The notes: a model not told the origin generated them from the sequence alone. Numbered from the stretch's first letter, positions 47,801-62,530 are shown. The stretch: DNA of 64,000 nt from Phyto melanocephala (GCA_941918925.1 OW799234.1:66617543-66681542), one strand, 5' to 3'. Translations and numbers: made by a program.

Positions 47801-50800
47801 AAAAATAAAAATTGTATTGCAAACGAAATCAATAAAAAAAAATATTTTTATATTATTTGCGAAAAGAATGAAAAGAAATAAAAATACTAAATAGAATTTG
47901 ACTCACAACTTTTATCTTTTTCAATTCAGAGCATAATCCAAAAAACAAGCGAAAAAAATGAAATTGTATTCACAAACATAATTTTTTGCGTACTATGCTT
48001 TAAACTAACATAGTATACACAGATAGATCATATTGTACAACGACAAATGTACAATATTGTGAATTGAGCTATTGTTTTCTTTGTTTGATTTGCTATTAAA
48101 TCGTGTTTTTATGGAAGTAAAACTTTTTTCTATTATAATAAAATTGTTAATAAGTTCATAATTTGTATATAAAATTTAAATATATAAAATTTAATTGTAT
48201 ATAAAATTTATATACTAAAATCACTGTGTGTGCAGTGGAAGTAATGAAGAAAAAAATATTGATTTTGTATGGGAACTTCCCACTTTTATATATGTTCCTC
48301 TAACTCCCGCTGGAGCATAGGGCGCCAAAATAATAAAATAATAAAATTGTGTTGTAACGGGATTTATATGCGGTGAAAAGTTTCGCTAATTTTGTAAGTG
48401 CAGTTTACAATGCAACACAAAACACAAAGAGATCACAAACGTCATTGTCTTATTTTTCACAATGCGCAGCAGTCGTAGAATTTTTGTTGTGCTTTTGTTT
48501 CTAATGCTTTGTTTTGGGTGGCATATTTGCGACGGTTTTAAACAAAAAATTAAGTTTGTCGCTTGCATTCTGTTTATGAGCCAATTTTAAAGCGGCTTTT
48601 AATAAAGCTTCGTACACACGGTTGTCAGATCGTACAATATTGTGTGAAAAATTGGTAGCAAATACCTTACAACCGTGTGAACTGGCAATTTTTGCATAAC
48701 AATGTTGGCAGAAAAGTCATTGTCATACCATTGATAGACGGCAACCTGGCAACAATATTGTCAGATATATTGCAATCGTCTGAACAACCTTCATCGTTAT
48801 TGTCAGACCATTGAAACATGTTGTCAGATAATTTTATATTGGCAGATGTACAAGTTTTGTGCATATGACAATGGCGTCATTGTCATACAAGTTAGTGATG
48901 TCAGATGTATAAAATGTTGCTTTTAGTATTGTTGAATAGAATGTTGTTTTTAGGAATTTTCTTGTACTTTCTATTATATTTATACATAAAAACAATTAAG
49001 AACGTTATATTCGACCATGACTAATCTACTATATATGTCACCAGCACTCGCTTGAATTATGCAGATATTAACTTTATCATAATTTACAAAGAAAAGTTGA
49101 TAGCAAAAATATACATACATATGTTTGTAGTATATGCATAAATATATATAAACACTATAATCATAGACATACGAAATAGCATATACGAAATAATACATGC
49201 TAACTATGCCTTTTCATTTGATACCAATATTGTAGAGAGTAAAATTTTAATTATCAAAATATAATTATATTTATTGATTTATAGCGTAATCTATTTTACT
49301 ATTCAAGCCCTTTTATTTAATACCCATATTGAATTACAAATATGTAATTCGCCCTTTTGTGTTGGACGCCATCTTAAATAAAGAATTTTTGTTAAGCCTA
49401 CTGTATTTTACAGGTCAAGCCCTTTCACTTGATACCACTATTGATGGCGGTAAGTTTTTAATTACAAAAATCATCTTATGTATACAAATTTGTTCGTTAT
49501 TTTGTCATGGCGTTCATCTTGATTTTTATAGGTTATACATGATATTCTGTATTCTACTTGTCAGTTCCTTTAATTTGATCCCAATATTGCAGGGGGTTAA
49601 TTAGATAAATTTTTAATAACTAAAATTCACTCATTATACGAATTTGTTTGCCATTCTGTCATGACGGCCATTTTGAATTTGAACCTTTTTCATATTTTTT
49701 TTACATAAATTGTATACTAGGAAAAATTTAGGAGATTTTTTTAAAAACGTGGGAATTTTAAGTATGTATCTTCATATGGCATCACTGCAAAACGCTCTTT
49801 CAATGCAACAGCTGTTGTGCAAAAAAAATTGTTAATTTTCTTGCGTGTTTCTTGTTTCAGTTTAGATTTGTGTCAATAAGTGGAGAACAAAATGAAAATA
49901 ATAAAAATTATTGTAAATATGAAGAGGACGGTACAGAGTATTCCATTTTTAAATTTGTGAAAGCTTTTCTAGATCCCCAGACGCTATCGGAATCTAAGAT
50001 TGTAAAAAAAACATGACCAAAGCAATTTCTGACAACAGATCTGCCAATTTTTTTTATACCGTCATCTGACAACCGTCTAAACTTACAATTTTTTGTCGGA
50101 CAACATCGTCAGATAATGTTATTGTCAGAACAACATCTGCCAATGATATTGTCAGCTTTTCTGACAAAAGTCTTACAACCGTCAGAACTGACAATTTACC
50201 TTATGGAAGCAATTCTTCATTGTCATTCCATTGTTAGCATATGTTTAGGTGTAGCAATTAAGTAAAATCTGACAATCGTCTGTACAGAGCTTAAGTTACA
50301 AACAAAACGAACAACAAAACATTTACATACATATGTGTTGTAAATCGAACAATGTTATCAATTTTATGAGTTCCGCGCTCGTATTTCAATAGCACTTACT
50401 ATAAAGGATTCTAGGAGGCGTACAATGGCATTTACAATACTCAATTTAATCTGGGTCATGTATAATCTTATTGCGTTATTCAGTGAACACTCTTCAAACA
50501 TCTTGAGAACTTAAAATACGCCGATAAAGTATGACTTCTGAGCCTTGCCCTAAGAAATTTACAGGAAACTATTGATGCCATTTGCTTCGAGTCCCGTACA
50601 ATTGAGCTGGAAGTCAGCATTTCGTTGAATGCGTAGGCATCTTAAACTATCTGGGCAGTATGGTAACCACGAAGGGCAATGCTGACGAGGACATTGAAGC
50701 ATTCATTAATAAGAAAAATGCTGTATTCGGGTGCTCCGATTTATTTGGAGACCTCGGAAAATATCAACAACTAAGAACATTGCACAAAAGAGCTGCGGTG

Positions 50801-53800
50801 AAATCCACTAGGATTAGGCCGACGTGTTGGATGCACCGGCAAGAAGGTGGAGGAGTTCTTTTGTTACGAAACTGCAAACTACTCATGCAATGACATCAGC
50901 CAAACATCTAGTAATAGAGTCCAATATGAGAGGATGTTTGAGGCCCTATGCTCCACTGGTAAGAAAAAAAAGAAACGTAGAAATGAAACGTGTGTATTGC
51001 TTTGCAAACTGCGTTTAAGAAATCCGTCTGTATTGAAAATTCGTTAAAATTAACACATACATACAGGTAGACATGTCAAACATATGTATTGCGGTATTTC
51101 ATTAATGCAGCGTCCAATTTCCTCTTTTAAGGCTTGAGTCGTCGTCGGCTTATTCGCGTAAACCATCGACTTCAAAAAACCCCAAAGAAAAAAATCTAAA
51201 GGTGTTAAATCAGACGATCTAGGCGGCAAATTCTGGTCTCCAAAACGCGAAATAACACGACCGGGAAATGACTGATGCAGCAATTGAATTGTTTTTTCTG
51301 GCTGTATGGCATGTGGCGCCATCTTGTTGAAACCACATGTCCTCCACATTCATTTCTTCAATTCTAGGCAAGAAAAAACTGGATACCGAACACCATTGAC
51401 TGTTTGCGCTTGACCTGCCTCATTTTCATAAAAAAAAAGGCCAATGATTCCTCCAGCCCAAAAACCACATCCCACAGTGACACGTTGAGGATGCATTTGC
51501 TTCTCGTTAATCACTCGAGGATTTTCCTCACCCCAAATGCGACAATTCTGCCTATTGACGAAGCCATCAAGATGGAAATGGGATGATCGTAATTTGCGAA
51601 CTGTAGCCGCAAAACTTTCACCATTTTGGTAAAACAATTTCACAATGAGAATGCGTTGTTCATTCGTGTAGCGCTCCATTTTTACTAACCTCGTACCTTC
51701 TACTAGCAAACAATAACAATTGTTCAAATGTCAAACAATGACACTTCGAATGGCGCCAAATTTAAAAATTGCGTTCTAGTTGGGACACCCGATATAATAC
51801 GCCCATCTATTTGAGGTGTTATTTACAACCACAGATTCTAAAAATAATTTAAGACTTTCGATAATTTAAAAAATATGTCATATGTGGGAGGTGGGAGTTA
51901 AGGTAGGCGTGTCAATGTGATTTCTACATTTAGTTACTGGTTTTAAAGTAATATTGGCCAGAAAGCAATATTGACGAAATTTGACCATTGCGCATCTATT
52001 TTTGCCCGTTATACGAGGTTTTAAAAATAACAAGAGAAACACTGTGCGGGTAAATTTTTTCCCCCAAGAAATATACCAGCGAAATTTGACTAAAAATAAA
52101 TTTTTGCGTGAACTACCGATGTAGCCGATTCGGCCGTGCCGAATATACATAGGTATAATCCCACATCGTAGCTTAACCTGTATTTCATATTATACGCCAA
52201 TTTTCCTTATTATTTCCGACGCCATCTTCGATTTTGAATTCTTACGTAGTTATCTGTTTTCTATTAGTCAAGCCCTTCAATTTGATACTCATATTCATTG
52301 GGTTAAAAAAATTTGATCCGCCATTTTGTTTTAGACGCTATCTTGGACTTAAACTTTTTTAATAATTTACTGTGTTCTATTTACTGGTCAAGCCGAATAT
52401 ACCACTCTTACTTGTTTTATATTAAGTTTATCAGCGTTACCAACTTTTTTTTAATTTTGTCTGCATCTGTCAAATTTATTTTTTTTTCTTTTACTGTACA
52501 GTAAATAATTCGCAGTTTCAGTTGGTTTAAATGTTTTAAAAAATACAAAAACGTGAATAAAAATAAAAGAATGAAATTGTGTGACATAAAGGGTCCGCCA
52601 AATAACTTTTTTTTTTTTTGAAAATGCTATAAAAAAAAAGTGTAGATTCGGCTGTGTGGCACGTAGCGCCGTCCTGTTGATACCAAATGTTGCCAATATC
52701 CTCCTCTTCAATTGGTAAGAACCAAAATTCGTTCAACATGGCCCGAAACGATCGCCATTGACTACGCCCACTCCTTGCTCATTTTCGAATAAAAATGGCC
52801 CAATTATGCCTTTGGACCAAAATCCGCACAAAACAGTGACTCGTTTTGGATGTGTCGGCTTTTCAATGTATGCATGCGGGTTTTCTGTGCCCCAAATGCG
52901 ACAATTTCGTTTGTTTACATACCCGCCAAGATCAAAATGAGCTTCATCTGAAAATATGATTTTTTTTGGCAAAATCGGCCAAAGTAATGTCGCATTATTT
53001 TCCAGCGTTGTTCAAGCGTATACACAACCATATTCGTTCAGTGGAAGGATAAAACTAATTATCTGTCAAATCAGATATGAGCTAAGTGTTACCATTCACG
53101 AAATAAGCACTAGTTGAAAAAAAAAAACGTTAAATGGCGGATCCTTTACATACATATGTATATACAAAAACAAAATGCGTGTGTTTTTTAATTGTTGTGT
53201 TTGTTGCTGCGATGTATGAATGGGTATTCTTTGTGTTTATAGAAAATATAAATATTTAAATTGTTATTATTTGCAATAAATGAATCCCGGTTTACGGGAT
53301 CCTACTGTACGATCGTCCTTCTAAAATCACTATTGCTAATACCATTCGAAAATTCGAGCCTGAGTGGATGATACTCGACCGGTTAGACCACATCCTAATA
53401 CGATTATATACATTAAAAACAGGGGCATGGTGCGGTTAATGGGCTGGGGGAATCATTGGTCCATATCTCTTCAAAAACTAAGCAAATCAGGGGCAAATTA
53501 CGGCATTTGAACGTGATCGAAATTTCAAAATTCTTATTAGAATCTCTATACCTAAGGCACAGCGAACTCGACGTTCGAGTAAAATTTCGATCGTGATCGA
53601 ATGCCGTAATTTGCCCCCAAAAATGTTACCGTCAATAATAACCCTTATCGCATCATGTGCTTCCTGAATTTCAAGAGCATTTTCTCGCTGAACTTTAGTT
53701 TCAACAAGATGGGGCTACGATCCATATAGCGCGTGAAACATTGAACTTATCGGGCAATAATTTCGGTGAGTAATTTTTTCACGTGCTTCTACGCAAATCG

Positions 53801-56800
53801 ACCACCTAGATCGTGCGATAAAGTCTAAAATATTCTTCTGCGATTGACGTAGCTGGTATATTTCAACATTACAGGTGTTATTCGGATTTAATAAGCCGCC
53901 AAAAATTTGAACTTCCGAATTGACCATCTCTGACGTAGTCGTGGCCAACATTAACATGATATCATTTTCAAACAGTAAATGCCCTAAATTGTTCTTTCAT
54001 CCAATAATAAAAATTCTTTTTCAGTTTACTTTCAAATTTATGTGTTCACGGTGTATCACCTGATATAATTGCAACTAAGACGCACAAATAGACGGGGTAA
54101 TATATAACAACCAAGATTAACACATAGGCTACCTAATATTCCGATAATTACGCAGCCAAAATCGAGGGTACACACTAGTTACAAAAAATTATGCATTTTT
54201 TAATTAAAAAAAAATTCTTCGATTTATTAGTCTTGTGACTTGTTTTAGAAAAAGGTTGTAATAAAAATTTAATTTTATTCTTCTGTTTAAGAAATGAGAG
54301 ATGTATCAAAAAAAAAAAGGAATAAAACTTAAGCAAAGAAAGAGAAATTAAAACAAACAAAAAAAATGCATGTAAAATAATTTATAAATAAATATTTATT
54401 ATCAGACTTTCTTTTGTTTTTAAGCCATAACAATTACAATTAACAAATAAATAAATGAGAAATATACATACAAAAACATGGTATAAAAAAGAAAAGATTT
54501 AAAGTCAACGTAAATAAATAATTAAATACATGTATGTATGTACATTTGTACATGTAAGAAATATAAATAAATTAAGTAATTAAGTAACTAAATAATAAAT
54601 ATACACAGTATGAACGATGGTAGCACATGATTAAAATGTTTCTAAAATGTTTTTAATTGCATTTTTTCTTTGCTCTACGCATTTGCATTTAAATTGTGTG
54701 AACTATTCACTGATGTATTATCATCTGCAGCATCGGAAATTACCTTTTTTAGAGCGGCCAATACTTTGTCCGGCATATGATCTTGCAGCATTACCGGTGA
54801 TATAAGTACTTCATCGAAATCAATACTATCAGCCCAAATGGCCTGATAAACTGGTTCACGACTTTTTAAGACATTTCTAGAAGAAAATAAAAACAAGGGA
54901 ATAATAACATTTTTAATAACTTTTGTTTTATTTGGTTTAAAAGAAAACCATAAAATTAACACAATGTTGTTAAGACATTTTTGAATACACATACATCCAT
55001 ATAAAACACAGACATGCAGTTGTTAAAAAAATAAATAAATTCTTTTAACACAGTTAAATACAACAAATTAAATCCTTTAAAATATGAAAATTTTTTCGTT
55101 ATGAAATGTCCAAGCATTTGAATGTTAATTCTCACAACTACGAATAAGAATTTTAACATAAACTCAGTTAAATATAAATCTTATAGAATAATGAAATAAT
55201 AACTTTGACAATAAGTAATAAAAGCAGCTTATGTCGAATTCCAGATGTTATAAAAAGAAAAGATTTTTTTTATATTTTTAATTTGTTTGTTTTTAAACAT
55301 GTAAAAATGAATTTAAACAAGTAAGAGCGCTAAGTATATTCGACTGTTCCGAATCTTACATACCCTTCACACAGCAATTTTTTTTTAGACGCAATTTAAA
55401 AGAATATTTTTTGGTTATATCTGTGAGATTTATGGACTTATTGAACAAAATATTTCCGGAAAGAAACATGTTTTTATATGTTGTATACATATGTACATTT
55501 AAGTAAAAAATTAGATAAAAGAAACAGAAGTATGAATGGATTTTCATTTATATGTCCCCTTAATTATGAAAATGGTCTAAGTCATATTTTTTTTTTGTTT
55601 CGTGATATTTAATAGTTTGCGTTTGAATAAATTAAAAAAGTATTTTTATATTGTGTAACATTTAAATTTTCAATTTAATTAACCTCAATTAATAAAAATG
55701 TTTTATGCATCTAATACGGAAATGTTGCTTTCGGAGGTTTAATTGACTTAGACCATTTTTAAAATTAACTGAATGATTAAATCAGAAAAAAAAACAATAT
55801 CTATGGAAAAGTACTTCATTAATATTTACTAGTAGCCGCCCGGTACGTGCTTCGCTACGTATCAAGTAAAATAATAAAAAAAAACTACATGCATTAGGTC
55901 CAAAGATACAAAATTACCGATTTTACCCGTTTTTAGCCCTTTTCCCTCTAAATTTCAAAATTTCGAAAAAGTACAAAAATTCATTCATTCCTATTGCTAT
56001 CCCTCTCAAAGATAAATGCTGTTCAAAAAAGTACCAAAATTCAGTTTTTACCCGTTTTATCCCCTTAAAACTCAAAATTTCCAAAAAGTACCAGACACCT
56101 ATCCAATTATTTTTAACAGCCTCTTTGATCCTTTCTGAATTTTTGTGATATCTTTTTTAAGCGATTTTACCCTTTTTTATCCATGAACCGCTCGACGGAT
56201 TTTGTGCAAACATAAACCATCTACACTGAATTCGGTTAGACCGTTCGTGAGTAATAAAGTCACAACGCACTTGCAATAATATTTTAGTGGTCGTATATAG
56301 TGGAAACATTTCGTCTTTTAGGTAAAATATCTAAAATATGGAATTCAAAGTCATCTTAATCAGTTTTAAAGAACATCTTATAAAGTTAATTTTTAAGGAA
56401 TTTCATCCATTGGACTAACCTGACACATTTAATACTTTATTAAAAAAATTCAAATTAAATTAAAGTAATAGAAATTTTAATTAATTTTTTAATGTTATTT
56501 AAATTGGAATTGTTTCAATATTTTTTTTTTTTTAATTATTAATTTTTATTTAATTAATAGTTTCATTTTGATGATTGGAGCAAACTCAAATAAATTTTTC
56601 ATTATTCTTCTTTTATTTATAAATTCGGATGTAAGCGATATATGTAAATAAAATTTTGATTTTTTTTTCTAATTTTTTTATTTTATACAATTTAAAAAAC
56701 CATTCATAAATGGTTCGCTTTTGACATTATCATGAAAATCACATTGAACTTATTAAGTTTAAAGTAGTATGGTGTGAAGGAACTGACAAACTCATTTCTG

Positions 56801-59800
56801 TCGGCCACTATCATATTAAGGCCACCCATATATCTTAGTTATTTATATGGAAATTTTGTAATTTTTCAACACTTACAGTTTCAAGATTATAACTGACAAT
56901 TATATGGTGAAACTGTAACCGAAACTTATTTAGGAAATCGATAATTTTAATTGTTAATTGACATTTTCATACAAAAATATCTTTGTCGGTAATTGAATAT
57001 TTCAAGAAGTTCTATCTATAGAAGCTGCAAAATCTGACTTTGTTTAAGTAAAAAAAGTGACAATCGTGTTCTTTTGCTCATATCATCTCAGCACGTAATA
57101 TGCCCACATAACTGATTTTCATTACCAAATTTGTCGACAGCATATCAGATAAATTGTTACCATATAAGAGTCTAAAGTATATGTACGTGGGGGCTTCAAA
57201 AAGTTGATGTCAACATACACACGGACAGAAGGATTTAGCTAAATCAATAACATAATAACTACACCATTTGCAATTGTATTTTAGAAATTTTTATTTTTAT
57301 TTTAGAAAGTTGTAATTATATTTAAGAAATTTCCAAATATATATTTTAGAAACTTCAATTCAAAATTTTCCAATTATATTTCAAAATTTTCCAGATGTAT
57401 TTCAGAAATGTCTGTTAATGCAAGCAACATCCGTCAACGTACGTCTAAAATAATCCCTCCCACATTTTTGAGTTTTTTCTTTAAAAGTTTAACTAAAAAT
57501 TACCCCACTATTTTAAAACGGTAATTTTTCCAGTGTCTAAGTGATTTATAAGTTTAAATTTATATTTTAATGTTGCCATATTTTATTAGCTATAACATAC
57601 TAGTAACCGCTTTAAACACTTTAAATTAGTAAATTTTTAAACAATTAGTTGAACTTTTTATCTTTCATACGGCCCTTTTCAAAATGTATGATTATCTTAA
57701 TTCAAAGAACATTAACAAACCGCCATCTTCGTTAACAAGAACTATATAATTAATCTAAGGTTACTGTTTTGCATTTCACCATCTTTTGGTTACATAGCCA
57801 AAACAAACTATTAAAAGAATGGTAATACTGTGTGATTTTCTTTGTGAAAAATAGTGAAATGATACATAAGAATCTTGAAAAACATATTAAAAATGATAGA
57901 ATTTTGTTAAAAAAACACAAAATTTATAACATAATAATTTTTAAGTAATAGAATGTACATGTTTTATCTTTTTAGCCTTTACGCTTATAAAATTAAAAAT
58001 ATTACCACAACGCAAATGCTATTTTCTTAGTTATAGTCTTAACCGGGATATTTTGTTCGCTTAAATTTAACAGAAGCTTACTAATTGTGAAATTTAATTT
58101 TGCCTAACTTATATTGAACCTTATGTTAAATTGAGGGGCATAAAGCCCTTTTTTATTGCTAAAATTAAGTTAACATATGGAATTAGTAGGTGAAATTCGG
58201 AGAAGTTTAGAGCAAGAGGTAAATGTGGCATTCGCCTCTGGTAGTAAGATATGGCGACCAATTCTTGCACTTTTTATTAAAATACCTGTTTTGTTTGGAG
58301 CACAAGGGGTTTATTAGCACTTACACCCCTTTTGTTCAAACAAATATTGAAATTCCTTCTTTACATGGACTGAGTGGATGGAACTCATAGAAAAAGCTAA
58401 AATCTAGCTACTTGGGTTCTTATCAAAGCACCTGTTTCAAATTACCTTAGTGCTCTTTGTGGTTCATTTTACAAAAAAAAAATAAAAAATCTGTTAAATA
58501 TATGCACCTTAAAGTTACACTTTAAGAAGGATGACCCTTAGAATCTCTCATACTATGATGCTCTTTTGAATAAGCAAGAAAACTTTATCAAAGTAAACCT
58601 GAAAGCTCGAAATGTTAGTCGAGCAGTTAAGTTACTCCCACAACTTCCTCTAAAAAAATAGTGACAAAACATTAGAGTTCAAGAAATTTAAGAACCTATA
58701 GGATCCTCTTAGCTATATACCACTATGAATGGTTCCAAACACTTCCTCACGATAGAATTGAAGAAATTCTAGAAAGAATCGAAAGCTAGGGTAAGAATGG
58801 AGATGAAAATCTGGTTATGAAAATTAAAAAATAACCATATAAGCTTTTCTTAATAATATAAAATTTAAAAAAAGTCTATGAGTGTTTCCCATAAGGCATT
58901 ACTAACATTTTTTTGAGGTACAAGCTCATTTTGTAGGAGCTTAAAAAAGTTGAAGATCAAGGGGTATAAGTGCGACTTTCCTTACTTCAAAGGTAGTTTT
59001 TAGTTATTTGTATATGTTAAGGATGACACTTTTAACTTGTTAGACTAAAATAATTTCAATCTATATATACATATATCGGGTGTCCCAACTAGAACGCAAT
59101 TTTTAAATTTTAAATAAAACACAGATATTTAAAAAAAAAATCGTGAAACTTTATTATATTGTAAAGTAGACAGAATGAGGTTATGTATGGAACAATATAT
59201 CGTGTAAATGGCCGCCGCGGCTTTGCTGGCACACACGCGATCTTTTAATGAAATTTTCAATGACCTTTTTGCATAAATGCTGCGGTATTTCATTAATGCA
59301 GCGTCCAATTTCCTCTTTTAAGGCTTGAGTCGTCATCGGCTTATTCGCGTAAACCATCGACTTCAAAAAACCCCAAAGAAAAAAATCTAAAGGTGTTAAA
59401 TCACACGATCTAGGCGGGCAATTCTGGTCTCCAAAACGCGAAATAACACGACCGGGAAATGACTGATGCAGCAATTGAATTGTTTCTCTGGCTGTATGAC
59501 ATGTGGCGCCATCTTGTTGAAACCACATGCCCTCCACATTAATTTCTTCAATTCTAGGAAAAAAAACTGGTTATCATTTCACGATACCGAACACCATTGA
59601 CTGTTTGCGCTTGACCTGCCTCATTTTCATAAATAAGGTCCAATGATTCCTCTAGCCCAAAAACCACACCACACAGTGACACGTTGAGGATGCATTTGCT
59701 TCTCGTGAATCACTCGAGGATTTTCCTCACCCCAAATTCGACAATTCTGCCTATTGACAAAGCCATCAAGATGGAAATAGGATGATCGCAATTTGCGACC

Positions 59801-62497
59801 TATAGCCGCAAAACTTTCACCATTTTGGTAAAACAATTTCACAATGAGAATGCGTTGTTCATTCGTTTTTACTAACCTCGCACCTTCTACTAGCAAACAA
59901 TAACAATTGTTCAAATGTCAAACAATGACACTTCGAATGGCGCCAAATTTAAAAATTGCGTTCTAGTTGGGACACCCGATATATATAAGTGAAACTCTGG
60001 CTGTGTGTGTGTGTTAGCTGTAGACTCCGAAACCGTAAAGTCGATCGGAGTCAAACTTTGGAAAGTTGTTGAACACATTCCAGGAAGTGTTTATGGTTGG
60101 TAAAAAGTGGGCGGAGCTACGCCTATAAAAAGTAAGTTATAATTTTTAGCTACTTGCACTTGATCGATTTTTCTGAAACTTTTCACACATATTGAGCTGT
60201 CATGACTATATAATTTCGTGATTATAAAAATGGGCAGGGCCACGTCCATAAAAAATGTTATAATTTCGAGGTACTTGCATTTCACCGATTTTTCTGAAAC
60301 TTTGCGCACATATTGAGCTGCAATGACTATACAGTTTCGTGATTAGAAAAGTGGGCAGTGCCACGCCCATAAAAAAAGTTACAATTTTTAGCTTTTTGCA
60401 CTTGATATTCAATTAAAATTCAGAATGCATTTTTATTCATTAAGGGGCGTAGCAACGTGCGCCGGGCTTGGCTAGTATCTCTACAAATTAAAAAGTAATA
60501 TTTCAGATAGCATCTAAAATTTTTGTATTATAATTTAACTTAAACCTCTTTTTCACATTATTAAAAATAAGGCACATTTGAACGCCTGTGCTTTAAGTTC
60601 CCCAATTATAATCGTATATTGTGAAAAGGGCCGTTAGTCTACTAACATTAAACCATTCCATCTAACATGCATTAAATACAATTTGTCGTAATTTTATTTT
60701 GGTCCAAATTTAAATCATGCAATGTACACTGTTATTTCCACGACTTTATTTGCAATTAATTCAACAAAGACTACGAATGTATGAGTGAAAAGAAAAAAAA
60801 AAAAACAGTTAAAGTACAATACAATAATATGGATTGTATGTAGCAGTTGTTATTTATATGTTGTTTATATTGATCGTATCCTACCTCCAACCACTGTCAT
60901 ATTTTTTCCTGTAATTAAATCATTTAGCAAGTTTAAAAGGCAAATTAAAAAAAAATATATATTGTTGTTTAAAAAAAGCATTTTTAAATTTTTTAAAAGA
61001 AATATTTAAAGAAAAAGACGATTTGTGAATCAGGTATAAATATAAAATTACTTACTCATCGGCTCTGGGATGATGACGTACAATGTGTATTATACGTCCG
61101 GGTGGAAATAACGGTTGATGTATGGTTAATGCTATTGTACTATCAGCTGGATGAGTGCTGGCCGAACGTGCGGAATCGCGTTCCTTGAAGCAGATGTTAA
61201 TTTTAAAATTAAAAGTTTATTGACATCCTCAAAGGCTAAATTTTGATATCAAATATGTTGTATATATGTACATATTTAATTTTGTTCACAAAAGAAATTC
61301 AAGCCAAACTATTTCTTTAGCACGTCAATATTTGCTATCATTTATACGGCATACTAAAGACATAGATTTGTGTATCGGGTGATTCATCGTTAGGTTTGAT
61401 TTTCAAAAAGCTTTCTCTGACAGATCACGTATGATTCATATTAAACTGCTTTGTCATTATACCCTTCACACAGTGAAAAAAGGGTATTTGTAGGTTTGTC
61501 ATTCCGTGTGAAATTTCTACAGTTTTCATTTCCGACCCCATAAAGTATATATTTTCTGAAAGCTCATGAATAGGTGAGTCAGTCAGTCTGACTGTCCGTG
61601 TGTATGTTGAAATCAGCTTTTTTAAGCCCCCGACATCGTCTGGACCCACGTGAAGTATTAAAATATTGGAAATATTCGGAAGTAGATCGGTATTGAAAAT
61701 CAGAAAAATCGCATACGTAAACAACTGAGATATGAGGAAAAAGCCCCGACCACCTCGTTTTTTTCACAACAACAACAACATACCACACATACATACATAC
61801 AAACAAACGTTGCATACTGGTTAAAGTAAACGTGGCATCGAATCCCAGCTGAGCCAAAAAATTTTTTTTTATTTTATATATTATTTATATTTTTTTTATA
61901 TTTCTAATATTTTTTTAAAATTTTTTTAATTAAACTAATATTCAAATTTTAATCAGGCTCGAGTTCATATCAACATTCTTATTGTTACAAAGAATTTTTT
62001 TATTTGTGATAAATGAAAGAATAATCTGAAAAATTATATTTTTACCGACAACTAGCCGAGTGGAATGCATTTTCGAAACCAGCTACGATTTCATCATCAG
62101 CACTCTTTGATCGGTGGGTGCATGTTGGTTGTAAATATCATTTATTTAACTCACGAGACTTAAGTTAATTGAATTCGGTAACTACTTTAGTTTTCCTTTT
62201 TCATATATTTTTACCACAATGAGTTAGATTGAAAGTTAGCTAGTTGTTGGTAAAAATATAATTTTTCAGATTATTCTTTCATTTATTACAAATAAAAAAA
62301 TTCTTTGTAACAATAAGAATGTTAATATGAACTCGAGCCTGATTAAAATTTGAATATTAGTTTAAAACAGAAAAGTTCGATAAAATAAAAATTAAATTTA
62401 TTTTTTTTTAATTGTTTTTTTTTATATTTTTTTTAATTTAATTTTTCTTAATTTGTTTTAATATACATTTTTTTATATTTTAATATTTTTTTTTTTA

Positions 62498-62530
<33 letters not shown>

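Larger units (their letters stand above)
59060..60475 (+). mobile_element. non-autonomous Helitron
   Basis: The 5' end TCTATATATACATATA lies after an A. Once the mariner insert is removed it continues ATATAAGTGAAACTCTGGCT, GTTAGCTGTAGACTCCGAAA and CCGTAAAGTCGATCGG, the usual insect Helitron start. The 3' end GGGGCGTAGCAACGTGCGCC, then GGGCTTGGCTAG followed by T has the hairpin and CTAG terminus. It encodes no Rep/helicase. About 510 bp remain without the mariner. Confidence 0.85.
57669..60634. mobile_element. 3-kb element with ACGGCCCTTTTCA TIRs
   Basis: The left end (57669) and inverted right end (60634) share ACGGCCCTTTTCA exactly and 24 of the first 27 bases, ending GATTAT. The interior is AT-rich without a recognisable ORF. 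A Helitron (59060-60475), itself carrying a mariner, occupies its right half. The superfamily and target-site duplication are unclear. Confidence 0.6.

Noticed and set aside
53715..53957. 80-residue minus ORF
   Set aside because: The plus strand carries the mariner FQQDGAT motif in the same place.
58180..58860. Less AT-biased stretch in the TIR element considered as a lost gene
   Set aside because: All frames have frequent stops and no motif could be recognised.
60091..60412. Two overlapping minus ORFs of about 70 residues with similar sequence
   Set aside because: Both are products of the 122-bp tandem repeat in the Helitron.
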